Shown: positions 25,672 through 34,571 of the stretch, piece by piece
How positions within the stretch are numbered: the stretch's first letter is position 1
Layout of the letters: each line of letters opens with the position of its first letter
Source of the DNA: Bermanella sp047621325
Lineage (GTDB): Bacteria; Pseudomonadota; Gammaproteobacteria; Pseudomonadales; Oceanobacteraceae
Direction: 5' to 3'
DNA: 64,000 bases
Assembly (NCBI GenBank): GCA_047621325.1
Contig: JBLHLT010000009.1
Location: 62,001 to 126,000, forward strand
The notes under the pieces: generated by a model
Database searches by the model: none
Seen by the model: only the letters and a program-made list of their open reading frames with translations
Told to the model about the DNA's origin: nothing
Program-made: the position numbers and the translations under genes

Positions 25672-25862
25672 GGCTGTTATTCACCGACTTTAAAGCTGAA
25701 AAATGGCGGTGATTATAGCGGTTTTTGAGGCGGGATAGTAGCGGCTACTTAGGGTCTTGATCGTACGGACGTGACGGCAATCATAGTTAATGACTCAGGT
25801 GATTGACTATACACTTTAGCTCTCCATAATAGCCGAAAATTCAAGGATATAGGAAAAGAGAA

Positions 25863-26660
25863 ATGGCTTATAAAGCAGTTTTGGCCGCAGTATTGACGAG
25901 TGCTGTGCTAGTGGGTTGTGGTGGGTCTGGTTCAGGCTCTGATGTATCTGTAAAAGAATATAGTTTGTTTGAATATGAAGGGCGCACGGTAAGTGCAGAT
26001 ACTTTAGCAGGTACTTGGGTAGCTGTTGTGTCGGGAACGGCTACTGGGACTTACCAAGGTGAAACTGAAACAACTACGTTTTCAACCCAAGATTTTTTTA
26101 TTATTAAGCAAACCAGTACTGGATATGAAAAAGCCAGTTGTGAGAGCTATTTTGATAATAGAATAACTTTAAATGATGGATCTATTGAAATACCGAACGA
26201 AGATTTCACCGGTACAGTAACAAACAACTCGGTAATAACCGGTAAGATAGAAGAAAATCATGGAACTAACTTCACGCTTGTAGGTGATGTAAGTGCAATA
26301 AAAATCAGTGACGCCACAACTTCAATCGCTACAATTTCTGCCAATATTAATGGCGAAAACCAAACTCAGGAGTTGAGCTGTTTCCGGAAAACAAATGAGG
26401 TCTCAAAGTTCAAAGGATCCAGTATTATTTCAGATGATATTGAATCCTCTGTACTAGAATTATCTCGTGTAAGTGGAGCGGATAACTATACAACGCTTTA
26501 TTCCTCGCAATATGGAGCAGACTGGGATACTGATGATGGCGAAAGCATAAATTTCGAATTAAATGTTGATTCAAATTTATCTGAAACGGTTAATTTTAAC
26601 GGTACTGATGGCTTGAGCAGCGTAACAGGCACTATAGTTGTGCAGTTACCGGTTCAATAA
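25863..26660 (+). CDS. Lipoprotein of unknown function
   Basis: 265 residues. Its signal peptide ends in the lipobox LVGC (Cys19), followed by GGSGSGSDV, a flexible Gly/Ser tether. The mature part is beta-rich, Ser/Thr rich and acidic, with no recognised domain and two further cysteines (ASCESYF and LSCFRK). An outer-membrane or surface location is likely, since the residue after the lipid Cys is Gly, not Asp. It is flanked by its own terminator and lies as a single gene between the convergent holC and the divergent valS. Confidence 0.7.
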   Translation: MAYKAVLAAVLTSAVLVGCGGSGSGSDVSVKEYSLFEYEGRTVSADTLAGTWVAVVSGTATGTYQGETETTTFSTQDFFIIKQTSTGYEKASCESYFDNRITLNDGSIEIPNEDFTGTVTNNSVITGKIEENHGTNFTLVGDVSAIKISDATTSIATISANINGENQTQELSCFRKTNEVSKFKGSSIISDDIESSVLELSRVSGADNYTTLYSSQYGADWDTDDGESINFELNVDSNLSETVNFNGTDGLSSVTGTIVVQLPVQ

Positions 26661-26681
26661 ATTTTTTGTTATGTAAATAAG

Positions 26682-26709
26682 AAAATCCCGCATCTGGCGG
26701 GATTTTTTT
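26682..26709 (+). terminator. Terminator after lipoprotein gene (also faces holC)
   Basis: Stem AAAATCCCGC / GCGGGATTTT with a short loop and T-tail, between the convergent lipoprotein and holC genes. It probably serves both. Confidence 0.9.
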
Positions 26710-26729
26710 GGGGCAGAAAATATGCTCTG

Positions 26730-27155
26730 TTAACCCCGTAAGTCACGATGAGTGACGTCATAACCACGGTCTTTATAAAACTTAAAGTGTTTACGTGTTT
26801 GTTCGAGCACGGTTTCATCTTGAATCACAATCTCAAGTACGCGGCCAAAGCGGCTAAAAAAGTTTGGTTGGGGTGAGCTTAAGTTAATCATTACATCAAA
26901 GTGATGCGGTGGGTGATCTTGCCAGCCTATTTGTACTTGGGCGGCCTGTTCTTCGGTCACTAGGTTATGCGGTACAAAGGCTTCTGGTTTGTAGGTCCAT
27001 AATAGATCGTCTAGGTGCTGAGCTTGTTCAGCGTTTTCGACGTGAATATAGACTTGATGGCCTTCACCGTAGACCTTTTCTGTTAAACGGCAGGCGAAGT
27101 TAAAACGTGCGAGTTCGTCGCTATGGCCTAAAATATAAAAGTCGATGGCAGTCAT
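26730..27155 (-). CDS. holC: DNA polymerase III chi subunit (HolC)
   Basis: 141 residues from ATG 27155 (MTAIDFYILGHSDELARF), chosen because it is the usual HolC start and GTGAG lies upstream; the frame remains open further upstream. HolC links SSB to the clamp-loader via psi. Seen are ACRLTEKVYGEGHQVYIHV, the LDDLLWTY motif, ALVP-like EAFVPHN and the C-terminal RGYDVTHRDLRG helix. Family length is about 145. Normally found between pepA and valS; here it is a solitary gene. Confidence 0.92.
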   Translation of the reverse strand: MTAIDFYILGHSDELARFNFACRLTEKVYGEGHQVYIHVENAEQAQHLDDLLWTYKPEAFVPHNLVTEEQAAQVQIGWQDHPPHHFDVMINLSSPQPNFFSRFGRVLEIVIQDETVLEQTRKHFKFYKDRGYDVTHRDLRG

Positions 27156-27325
27156 GGTGTTACTCACATGAAGATGGGCCTCAGTATACGTGTTGTGCCG
27201 TGCATTCTCTACATGGGGTGGTGGGTGGTTTTGCACATAGACACGCTCAGTGCTGGTCGGTATAACCTGTGCTCAAATTTGCATACGCAAAATAATAATA
27301 AAATCGAATATCAAGCAGTAATAAT

Positions 27326-28009
27326 ATGATTCGCCTTGTCCGCTTTATCCTCATGTGCACCTTAAAGCTTGTGTGCAGTGTGCTGTATCGTTTTAAAATT
27401 CGCTGGTTAAGTGATGAGAATTTTAAGCAGTTTAAAGACGTGCGCCTAATTGTGTTTTTAAATCACACCAGTTTGTTTGAGCCCTTGTTTATTGGTGCTT
27501 GCCCGTTATCTGTTATATGGCGTTTAAGTGGCGAGCTAATCGCACCAGGGGCGGATATTACGCTTAATGACAGGCCAATTGTCGGACGGATTTACCACAG
27601 TTTACTGCCGGGCCTTGTGCCTATTACCCGTAAAAAAGATGAATCTTGGCGGCATTTTATGAGCCTAGTCAGCAAGGATACGTTGGTGGCGATTTTGCCT
27701 GAAGGGCGAATGAAACGCAGTACTGGGTTGGATAAACACGGTAAAACCATGACGGTACGTGGTGGTGTGGCGGATATTCTGCAAGTGAAAACACAGGGTA
27801 AGGTTCTGTTTGTTTACAGTGGCGGCTTGCATCACATACACAGCCCTGGGGATAAGTTTCCTAAAATCTTTAAAACCATTCATGCCAATACCCAAATAAT
27901 GGATATTCAAACCTATAAAGACAGTTTACCGCTTGAACTGGGCGGTGACTTTCGTGAAGAAGTGGTGGCGGATATGCAGCGGCGTTTAGAGACGCATACC
28001 CCTTTTTAG
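27326..28009 (+). CDS. PlsC-like 1-acylglycerol-3-phosphate acyltransferase family protein
   Basis: 227 residues. The acyltransferase block I appears as NHTSLFE (46-52), that is NHxxxxE rather than the usual NHxxxxD, and block III as PEGRMKR near 134. An N-terminal hydrophobic segment (residues 1-22) suggests membrane association. It would move acyl groups onto a glycerol-phosphate or related acceptor; the exact substrate is not clear because of the Glu variant. It is a single gene between holC and the convergent ATP-grasp gene. Confidence 0.75.
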   Translation: MIRLVRFILMCTLKLVCSVLYRFKIRWLSDENFKQFKDVRLIVFLNHTSLFEPLFIGACPLSVIWRLSGELIAPGADITLNDRPIVGRIYHSLLPGLVPITRKKDESWRHFMSLVSKDTLVAILPEGRMKRSTGLDKHGKTMTVRGGVADILQVKTQGKVLFVYSGGLHHIHSPGDKFPKIFKTIHANTQIMDIQTYKDSLPLELGGDFREEVVADMQRRLETHTPF

Positions 28010-28028
28010 TTAATCTCTGTCATAACGG

Positions 28029-28988
28029 TTAGATGAGTGGCTCGCTGGCAAACCAAGCTTGGGCAAGTGCAACGCGTTTTTCTGGGCTGTGGTTTAGCTC
28101 TTTTGCACTTAGGCGGTCAATGGGGGTTAACCGGTGCAATAGACCGGTGCCGTTAGCCACTTGTATGGTTAAGCCTGGGCGAGCATTAAGCTCAAGCAAC
28201 ATGGGGCCTTTGCTCGAATCAATCACCATGTCGGCTCCTAGGTAACCTAAGCCGGTTACTTCATAACAACGGGCGGCCAGCATTAACAACGTTTGCCAGT
28301 TATCAATTTTTAATTGGGATAAATCTTGGCCAGTATCAGGGTGGTGCAGAATGCTTTGCCCATTTTGTACCGCATGTAATGGTTTGCCTGTGGCAATATC
28401 TAAGCCCACACCCACGGCGCCTTGGTGCAGGTTGGCTTTGCCATCGGAGGCGCGGGTGGCCAAACGCATCATGGCCATGACCGGAAACCCCTTAAAAATA
28501 ATGACTCGAATATCAGGGACCCCTTCAAAAGAATAGCCATTGAATTGTGGGTCAAACTCAATGAGCTCTTCGATAATCGCTACATCCGGCGCGCCGCCTA
28601 AACTGTAAAGCCCAGATAAAATATTGGATACGTGACGCTGTAAATCTAACAGGCTAATCAGGTTGCCGTTATTTTTCACAAAGTGTTCATCGTCATGACG
28701 ATTGAGCACCAGAATGCCTTTACCACCGCTGCCTTTTGCGGGTTTGACCGCAAAACCTTGGCTCCCTGCCAAGTAGTTTGCAAGGCTAGAGACATCATGC
28801 TGGCTGGTCACGGTGGCAATTAAATTAGGTGTGGTGATGCCCGCTTGTTGTGCGAGTAATTTGGTTTTTAGTTTGTTATCAACCAGTGGAAAAAGTCGCC
28901 GCGGGTTGTGGCGACTTATATAAGCAACGTTGCGCTTATTCATGCCCAAGATGCCGGATTGCTTTAAACGCCAAGGAAGTGCCCACAT
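28029..28988 (-). CDS. RimK-type ATP-grasp protein (alpha-L-glutamate ligase-like)
   Basis: 319 residues. The N-terminus LKQSGILGMNKRNVAYISRHNPRRLFPLVDNKLKTK is the hallmark of the alpha-L-glutamate ligase-related family found beside 7TM-transglutaminase proteins. ATP-grasp features include GFAVKPAKGSGGKGIL and the metal-binding end LLELNARPGL. Such enzymes make peptide-like amide bonds using ATP; the substrate is unknown. Its start codon directly abuts the stop of the 28989-30527 gene, so the three genes 31309 to 28029 form one operon. Confidence 0.85.
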   Translation of the reverse strand: MWALPWRLKQSGILGMNKRNVAYISRHNPRRLFPLVDNKLKTKLLAQQAGITTPNLIATVTSQHDVSSLANYLAGSQGFAVKPAKGSGGKGILVLNRHDDEHFVKNNGNLISLLDLQRHVSNILSGLYSLGGAPDVAIIEELIEFDPQFNGYSFEGVPDIRVIIFKGFPVMAMMRLATRASDGKANLHQGAVGVGLDIATGKPLHAVQNGQSILHHPDTGQDLSQLKIDNWQTLLMLAARCYEVTGLGYLGADMVIDSSKGPMLLELNARPGLTIQVANGTGLLHRLTPIDRLSAKELNHSPEKRVALAQAWFASEPLI

Positions 28989-30527
28989 TTATTTGTTAAA
29001 CACCTTAAAGCGCGACAGTTCGAATAAGCGATAACCGGTATAAGAACCAATTAATAATACTAACGACAACACAATAAATTGAATGCCAATAAAGTTAAAC
29101 GTGATGTGACGAATCCAAGGGTCGTTCATGGCCCAGTAAACCAGTACCGCGGTTAATAAGCTGCCGCCGCCTTGTACCATGACTTCGCGGCCACCTTCTT
29201 CTTCCCATAAAATGGACATGCGTTCGATGGTCCAAGATAAAATAATCATTGGAAAAAACGTAATTTTTAAGCCTTCGGTTAAACCGAGTTTAAACGCCAG
29301 TACACTGAATACGCTGATGATGGCAATGACCGAAATAATCACCGCGGTTATTCGCGCGACTAATAATAAATTCAGATATGACAAATAACTGCGAATAAAT
29401 AAGCCCAATGTCACCACTAATAAAAAGCCTACAAGGCCGGTGATTAATGAGGTTTGAATAAACGCCAGTGCAATCAGTACGGGCATAAACGTACCTGAGG
29501 TACGAATCCCCACCATGATGCGCAGCAAGCACACAATTAATGCGCCGATAGGAATCAATAGAATCGTTTGGAACATGGCTTGCTCTTCAATGGGCAGGCT
29601 ATGTATCGAGAAATTCAAGAAATCATATTGGCTAGAAAGGTTTTGCGCAATATTAGCAAAGGTGGATTCTTCACGCTTAAGCATCGAAAAATGAATATTA
29701 GATTGTTTACCGCCAATCACATCAATGACGGGCGCGCCTGTTTGCTGCCAAAGCAACAATGGTGCATTTTTTTTAATTTTAAAATTGTCGTTTGGGCTTT
29801 CAGGAAAGAAAAACATTTCATGTTCGTTGCCATTCCAAACGCGTAATAGCGGTATTAGGTCTTGGCGACGACGACTGTCTTGCAGTTGTAAACCATAAAT
29901 CAAACTGGCGGGAATTTGTGCCTTGTGCAGCATGTTAACGACCAAATGTGGTAATTGTTCGTTGTAGTGATTGCGCAGCAGTATGACTTGCTGATTGGTG
30001 CTGTCTTTATTAAATTGTTTTAACAGTTCGCGGGTAAAGCTAAAGTTATCTGACGATGTGCCATAGGCGTTGGCGAGTATATTGCTGGCGGCTTCATCGA
30101 ACGGCTCTGGCAGTGTGGTAAAGGGCACGGCAGGTGCTGGAATATCTAAATCTTCTTCTGAATCACTGACTAAAATTTCTGCCCGATAAAACAATACCTG
30201 TTTGCCGCTGGCGTTACGAATTGTCCATTGCGCTTGGGGCTGAGTACTGTCTAAAAAATTTAAACCATAACCCGGTGAGGCAGCGGCTTCTTTTAAAATG
30301 GTGAAACCTTTTTGGTTTGACGGGCGAGACATCACCACACTGACGGGTTTGTCTTGGGCGGTGTACTCTATCTTTGCTTCAATTGACCAAATGGTTTGGG
30401 TTTCACCATAAAACAACGGGACTTCATACACCCAATGGCGCTGCATAATGAGCATGACGCCAATGATAAACAATGAGCCAGCCAATAAGAAAAAGGGGAA
30501 ACGCGAGGATAGCCGACTGAATTTCAT
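28989..30527 (-). CDS. Inactive transglutaminase-like protein fused to 7TM domain
   Basis: 512 residues. One N-terminal TM (about 10-28) is followed by a periplasmic transglutaminase-like domain (about 40-270: TRELLKQFNKDSTNQQVILLRNHYNE, HKAQIPASLIYGLQL). The usual catalytic Cys is not seen, hence inactive. About seven TM helices (290-500, including RTSGTFMPVLIALAF) end the protein. This architecture normally travels with the ATP-grasp and retropepsin-like genes on both sides, as here. Envelope or osmotic stress roles have been proposed for such operons; function here is inferred. It overlaps the upstream gene by 4 bases. Confidence 0.85.
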   Translation of the reverse strand: MKFSRLSSRFPFFLLAGSLFIIGVMLIMQRHWVYEVPLFYGETQTIWSIEAKIEYTAQDKPVSVVMSRPSNQKGFTILKEAAASPGYGLNFLDSTQPQAQWTIRNASGKQVLFYRAEILVSDSEEDLDIPAPAVPFTTLPEPFDEAASNILANAYGTSSDNFSFTRELLKQFNKDSTNQQVILLRNHYNEQLPHLVVNMLHKAQIPASLIYGLQLQDSRRRQDLIPLLRVWNGNEHEMFFFPESPNDNFKIKKNAPLLLWQQTGAPVIDVIGGKQSNIHFSMLKREESTFANIAQNLSSQYDFLNFSIHSLPIEEQAMFQTILLIPIGALIVCLLRIMVGIRTSGTFMPVLIALAFIQTSLITGLVGFLLVVTLGLFIRSYLSYLNLLLVARITAVIISVIAIISVFSVLAFKLGLTEGLKITFFPMIILSWTIERMSILWEEEGGREVMVQGGGSLLTAVLVYWAMNDPWIRHITFNFIGIQFIVLSLVLLIGSYTGYRLFELSRFKVFNK

Positions 30528-31309
30528 GGTGAGTTCTTATCCAGGCTTGAAAACTGGGTTGGTAATTGCAAATGTCCCAGACTCACGTCTTGAGGCTCGT
30601 ATTTTGTGTGAATGAATTGACGACCCACATCAATTAAAATCACATCGCGTAAAAATTCTCGCCCTAATAAAATAGGGTAGGTCATTTGCGAGCGGTTAGT
30701 GAGAGTGAACTCTGTGTCATAGCGTAATTCTTGGCCCATGTTAACGGTTAGCGACACAACAGGGCGACGTTCGGGTTCTGGGCTAGAAGCTTGACGTATT
30801 AATACATGGCGAACGACTTTCGCCTCAACCTGAATGGCGTTGGTTTCGTCATCGTGTTGTAACGCAAAGCGTACCCAGCGCCGACCATTGCGCTCGAAAT
30901 ACTCAACATTCTTAGCGCTTAATGACGATGTGGCCGCACCACTGTCTATGCGGGCTTGGTAATGATGGCCCGGTGGTGATAAGTAAATCCATTCATTGGC
31001 ACCGACCACGACTTTACCATCAAATTCATGATTAGGATTGGCGCTGGCGTTGTTCTCTATTGGGGCACAATGGGCATTAGTAAATCCAGGTGTTGCCGCT
31101 GTGAGCATGGTTAGTTGTGCCTGTATTTGGCTCAGCATGGCTTGCTGTTGTGCAAGAGCATCATGGTTAGGGTCTGCAACCGGTGCCGTGCAATGTTTAG
31201 CAACGATAGACTCCACGGCCTGTGCAGTGAGGGCGCGGTGTTCTGGATTGGGCCAAATGCTACAACCTGTCAATAGCACCATCAGCAATAGCCCAGCTCT
31301 GACCAGCAT
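30524..31309 (-). CDS. Retropepsin-like aspartic protease family lipoprotein
   Basis: 261 residues. Signal peptide with lipobox LLTGC (Cys16). The C-terminal half has the retropepsin-like signature ARIDSGAATSSLSAKN (Asp in DSGA), followed by PILLGREFLRDVILID, as in the putative ATP-dependent zinc protease (DUF785) family, now seen as aspartic-protease-like. The periplasmic site follows from the lipobox. It is the first gene of the three-gene operon. Confidence 0.83.
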   Translation of the reverse strand: MLVRAGLLLMVLLTGCSIWPNPEHRALTAQAVESIVAKHCTAPVADPNHDALAQQQAMLSQIQAQLTMLTAATPGFTNAHCAPIENNASANPNHEFDGKVVVGANEWIYLSPPGHHYQARIDSGAATSSLSAKNVEYFERNGRRWVRFALQHDDETNAIQVEAKVVRHVLIRQASSPEPERRPVVSLTVNMGQELRYDTEFTLTNRSQMTYPILLGREFLRDVILIDVGRQFIHTKYEPQDVSLGHLQLPTQFSSLDKNSP

Positions 31310-31483
31310 AACGACTCCTAGGATTTAAAGTGGGCCACATTTAACCACAAAGTGAATTCACTTAGGAATCAGATAAACCACTTGTTTGGTATTTTTCAGC
31401 CTTGTTTGATCATGGTCACAGCTTGACCTTTCAAGTTGAGGTGTTATTTTCTCCCCAATTTCAATTTGTAAGACGGATGTCCC

Positions 31484-32608
31484 ATGCCAAACCCTGATAT
31501 TGATTATGCGCGCAATATACAAAAGTTTGAAAAGCTGGTGGTGCGTAATCGTTTTCGGGTCAAGCATTTTGCAAAGTGGCCAGGGGTAAAGCGCAAGCCG
31601 ATTATTATTAGTGAAGGGGATTCATGGTTTGATTTTCCGGTAAAAAGCTTAACCGATGTCATTGGTGTGGTATTGCGTTATAGCATTGGTTTAAAGAATT
31701 TTGGTATGGACAGTAAAACCAATGTAATTGACTTTTTAAGTCGAGATCAAAAGCTCAATGGCATCTTTTTACGGCTAGAGCGCAGTGGTGATCACGCCAG
31801 TGAATTAGCCGCAAAAGAAGCAGATAAGCGTTGTGGCGTATGGGAAGAGAAATTCCCTTCCCATACTCTTTTTAGTGCGCTGCAAAATACCGCCATACAG
31901 AAACATTTAGATGCCATTGTGCTCAGCGCTGGTGGCAACGACATGGTGGATGCGGTGCGTCACGGAGTGATTCAAACTTATACAGGGGACTGGCAAACCT
32001 CTTACGACAAAGATTTACTCGCTATGGCGGCACAAGAGGTGGCTCAATATTATTTGCAGGCGATTTTGTATCGAGATGAGTTTGCTCCTCAAGCTCAAAT
32101 AGTGACCCATAGTTATGCCTATGCCGTACATTTGCATTCTGGCACGACCACGGAATTTGATTTCTCTGAAGCGGGCAAATTAATTAAAGAGTTGTTATCG
32201 CTTTTAAAGCTAGAAATGATTTTGGCACCACTGAAGACCATTGGTGTTAACTTGACCGATATGGGTGACTACAAACTAGTGAGTAAGGCACGTTTGCATG
32301 AAACCTTTGATAAATGTGGCTGGCCTAAAAATGAAGTGGATGAAGATGACCCAAAAAGTGGAAAAGGGGTTAATCCGGAGCGCGCGCACTTTATAAAAGC
32401 CATGTTAGATGCGCTATTTGATGAAATGCAAAACCTGCCCACATTATACCAAGCGCAAACGGGTCAGCCGTTAGTTGGTTTTACCTGCTTAGATGTGCGA
32501 AATGACGTGCAAGATGCAAAATACTGGGCCGATTTTATACATTTAAATGGTGATGGTTATAAAGTTATTGCAAAAACGTTTTCTAAAAAATTGCAGGAAC
32601 ATGTTTAA
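31484..32608 (+). CDS. SGNH/GDSL-type hydrolase family protein
   Basis: 374 residues, no signal peptide. Block I reads IIISEGDSWFDFP (Ser in GDSW), block III LSAGGNDMVD (GGND) and block V DFIHLNGDGY (Asp/His), in the order of SGNH esterases. It is longer than the typical 200-250 residues, with an insert between blocks III and V. The substrate is unknown. It is transcribed away from the retropepsin operon and followed by a small lipoprotein gene. Confidence 0.75.
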   Translation: MPNPDIDYARNIQKFEKLVVRNRFRVKHFAKWPGVKRKPIIISEGDSWFDFPVKSLTDVIGVVLRYSIGLKNFGMDSKTNVIDFLSRDQKLNGIFLRLERSGDHASELAAKEADKRCGVWEEKFPSHTLFSALQNTAIQKHLDAIVLSAGGNDMVDAVRHGVIQTYTGDWQTSYDKDLLAMAAQEVAQYYLQAILYRDEFAPQAQIVTHSYAYAVHLHSGTTTEFDFSEAGKLIKELLSLLKLEMILAPLKTIGVNLTDMGDYKLVSKARLHETFDKCGWPKNEVDEDDPKSGKGVNPERAHFIKAMLDALFDEMQNLPTLYQAQTGQPLVGFTCLDVRNDVQDAKYWADFIHLNGDGYKVIAKTFSKKLQEHV

Positions 32609-32644
32609 CGTATATTCAGCTATGCTAGTTATAAAGAGCAGTGG

Positions 32645-32863
32645 GTGAAAAACATGGCGCAACGTCTTGCGGTAATAGCGGTCAGTTTGATGATGGTCTT
32701 GTGTTGTTTACCAGCCTGCACGGTTTATTATAACCCTGATCAAGGCGAGCACAGACCTGACGAACAACGCAGCAAAGATCGCGGTGAGCATCGGCAAGAA
32801 CGTGGTGGGGTTGTGATTGAAATCCCAGGCAAAAAGCCAGATATTAAACCGATGCCAAATTAA
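32645..32863 (+). CDS. Small lipoprotein
   Basis: 72 residues from GTG 32645 (AAAGAG upstream); ATG 32654 is an alternative. The signal peptide ends in lipobox LPAC, leaving a ~48-residue, very hydrophilic, Arg/Glu/Asp-rich mature part and a PGKKPDIKPMPN tail. Low sequence complexity prevents any family call. It is followed by a strong bidirectional terminator. Confidence 0.6.
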   Translation: MKNMAQRLAVIAVSLMMVLCCLPACTVYYNPDQGEHRPDEQRSKDRGEHRQERGGVVIEIPGKKPDIKPMPN

Positions 32864-32884
32864 GTAAGCGTGGTTTAAATACAG

Positions 32885-32930
32885 AAAAACCGAGGTGTAT
32901 TTTAGTTCTTTAAAATACACCTCGGTTTTT
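32885..32930. terminator. Bidirectional terminator between small lipoprotein gene and pepA
   Basis: About 20-bp stem (AAAAACCGAGGTGTATTTTA / TAAAATACACCTCGGTTTTT) with A- and T-runs on both sides, between convergent genes. Confidence 0.94.
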
Positions 32931-32948
32931 TTATGCGATTAAATCGAG

Positions 32949-34415
32949 TTAGATTTTATTGGCTAGGTAGTTCACAAGTAGTGGTACCGGACGGCCAGTA
33001 GCCCCTTTTGTTTTGCCACCTGAGTTCCAAGCGGTGCCTGCGATATCCAAATGCGCCCATTTTTGCCCTTCAGTAAAACGACTCAAGAAACACGCTGCCG
33101 TGGTGGCTCCTGCCAGTGGGCCGCCAATGTTGGCGATGTCGGCAAAGTTGCTGTCGAGTAATTCTTGATACTCGTCTTCAAGCGGTAAGCGCCACACCGT
33201 ATCACGGCTGATGTTGCTGGCGGTTAATAGCTCGGTAACAAGGTCTTCATCAGTACTGAATAAACCAGAGTTCACACGACCCAGTGCTGCCATGCACGCG
33301 CCCGTTAGTGTGGCGATATCCACAATGCTGGCGGGTTTGTAAGTGTCGATGGCATAACTTAATGCATCACACAAAACCAAACGGCCTTCGGCGTCGGTAT
33401 TGAGAATTTCGATGGTGGTGCCGTTCATGGTGGTTACAATGTCACCGGGTTTACTAGCATGACCAGACGGCATGTTTTCAGCGGCAGCAATAACACCCAC
33501 AAAGTTGATGGGCAGTTCAAGCTCAATGATGGCCAACATGGTGCCCAGTACCGATGCGGCACCACACATGTCGTATTTCATTTCGTCCATGCCGGCACCG
33601 GGTTTCAAGCTGATACCACCAGTATCGAAGGTAATGCCTTTACCTACTAATACGTGTGGTGCATCGCCCGCTTTACCGGCCATGTATTCCATGCAAATTA
33701 TTTTGCCCGGTTCGATAGAGCCTTTAGATACCGATAAGAACGAGCCCATGCCCAGTTCTTCCATTTGGTCTTCATCTAAAATTTTAGTGGTTAGGTTGTC
33801 ATTGAGCGTCGCAAGCTTGTCGGCTTCATCGGCTAAGTAAGACGGAGTCGCGACGTTAGGTGGCATGTCGCCTAATTTTTTAGTGAACGCCATGCCTTTT
33901 GCGAGTGCTTGACCAAATTTCAAATCAATCTCGGCGGTGTTCTCAGCAATGACCGTTAAGCTTTCGATCTTGGTTGGGTTTTCATCTTTTTTGCTTTTGC
34001 ATTCATCAAACAAGTACAGTGCGTCTTGGAACGATTGCCCCACTTGCTTGAGTGCCCATTCGTTGTCAAAGCCGTCAATTTCAATGCCACTTAAATCAAT
34101 GGCGGCATCATTTGCTGCACTGCTTTTTAATGTTTTGGCCGCGGCGTTCATGGCTTTACAAAAATCTTTACCAGACATTGGGTTTTTGCCTATACCCACT
34201 AGAATCAAACGAGGGCCATTGGCTTGTGGCACCACTAGGGTGTCGCCGATTTTGCCTTTGATGTCTTGGTTTTGTTGCAATTGAGCAATAAAGCCTGACA
34301 GTTGTTCGTTAATAGTAGCAGTGGCTTTTGGCAGTTCCCCTTCACTAGGAACCAATAAAATAAGTGCTTGCCCTTGATATTCATTAATAGGCGCTTGGCT
34401 GACGGTAAATTGCAT
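32949..34415 (-). CDS. pepA: Leucyl aminopeptidase (PepA, M17)
   Basis: 488 residues. A two-metal cytosolic aminopeptidase. The signature NTDAEGRLVL and the metal/active-site Lys segment VGKGITFDTGGISLKP are intact. The N-terminal macro-like domain, less conserved, spans about 1-170. In E. coli PepA also binds DNA in Xer recombination and carAB control. It is divergent from lptF, an arrangement conserved in gammaproteobacteria; the shared gap is 34416-34571. Confidence 0.96.
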   Translation of the reverse strand: MQFTVSQAPINEYQGQALILLVPSEGELPKATATINEQLSGFIAQLQQNQDIKGKIGDTLVVPQANGPRLILVGIGKNPMSGKDFCKAMNAAAKTLKSSAANDAAIDLSGIEIDGFDNEWALKQVGQSFQDALYLFDECKSKKDENPTKIESLTVIAENTAEIDLKFGQALAKGMAFTKKLGDMPPNVATPSYLADEADKLATLNDNLTTKILDEDQMEELGMGSFLSVSKGSIEPGKIICMEYMAGKAGDAPHVLVGKGITFDTGGISLKPGAGMDEMKYDMCGAASVLGTMLAIIELELPINFVGVIAAAENMPSGHASKPGDIVTTMNGTTIEILNTDAEGRLVLCDALSYAIDTYKPASIVDIATLTGACMAALGRVNSGLFSTDEDLVTELLTASNISRDTVWRLPLEDEYQELLDSNFADIANIGGPLAGATTAACFLSRFTEGQKWAHLDIAGTAWNSGGKTKGATGRPVPLLVNYLANKI

Positions 34416-34571
34416 GCTGTCTCCGTATCCGACTTGATGTTTTTATGGTCGGTTGTAGTGCTGAATAGGATTTTCAGGGATAATGCTGAGTCTACTTGAA
34501 AAAGCCGATATTTCCAGAGTGTGTGTTGCTTATTTTATTGACACCGGCTTGTTTGTAAAAGGAATGTGTTC

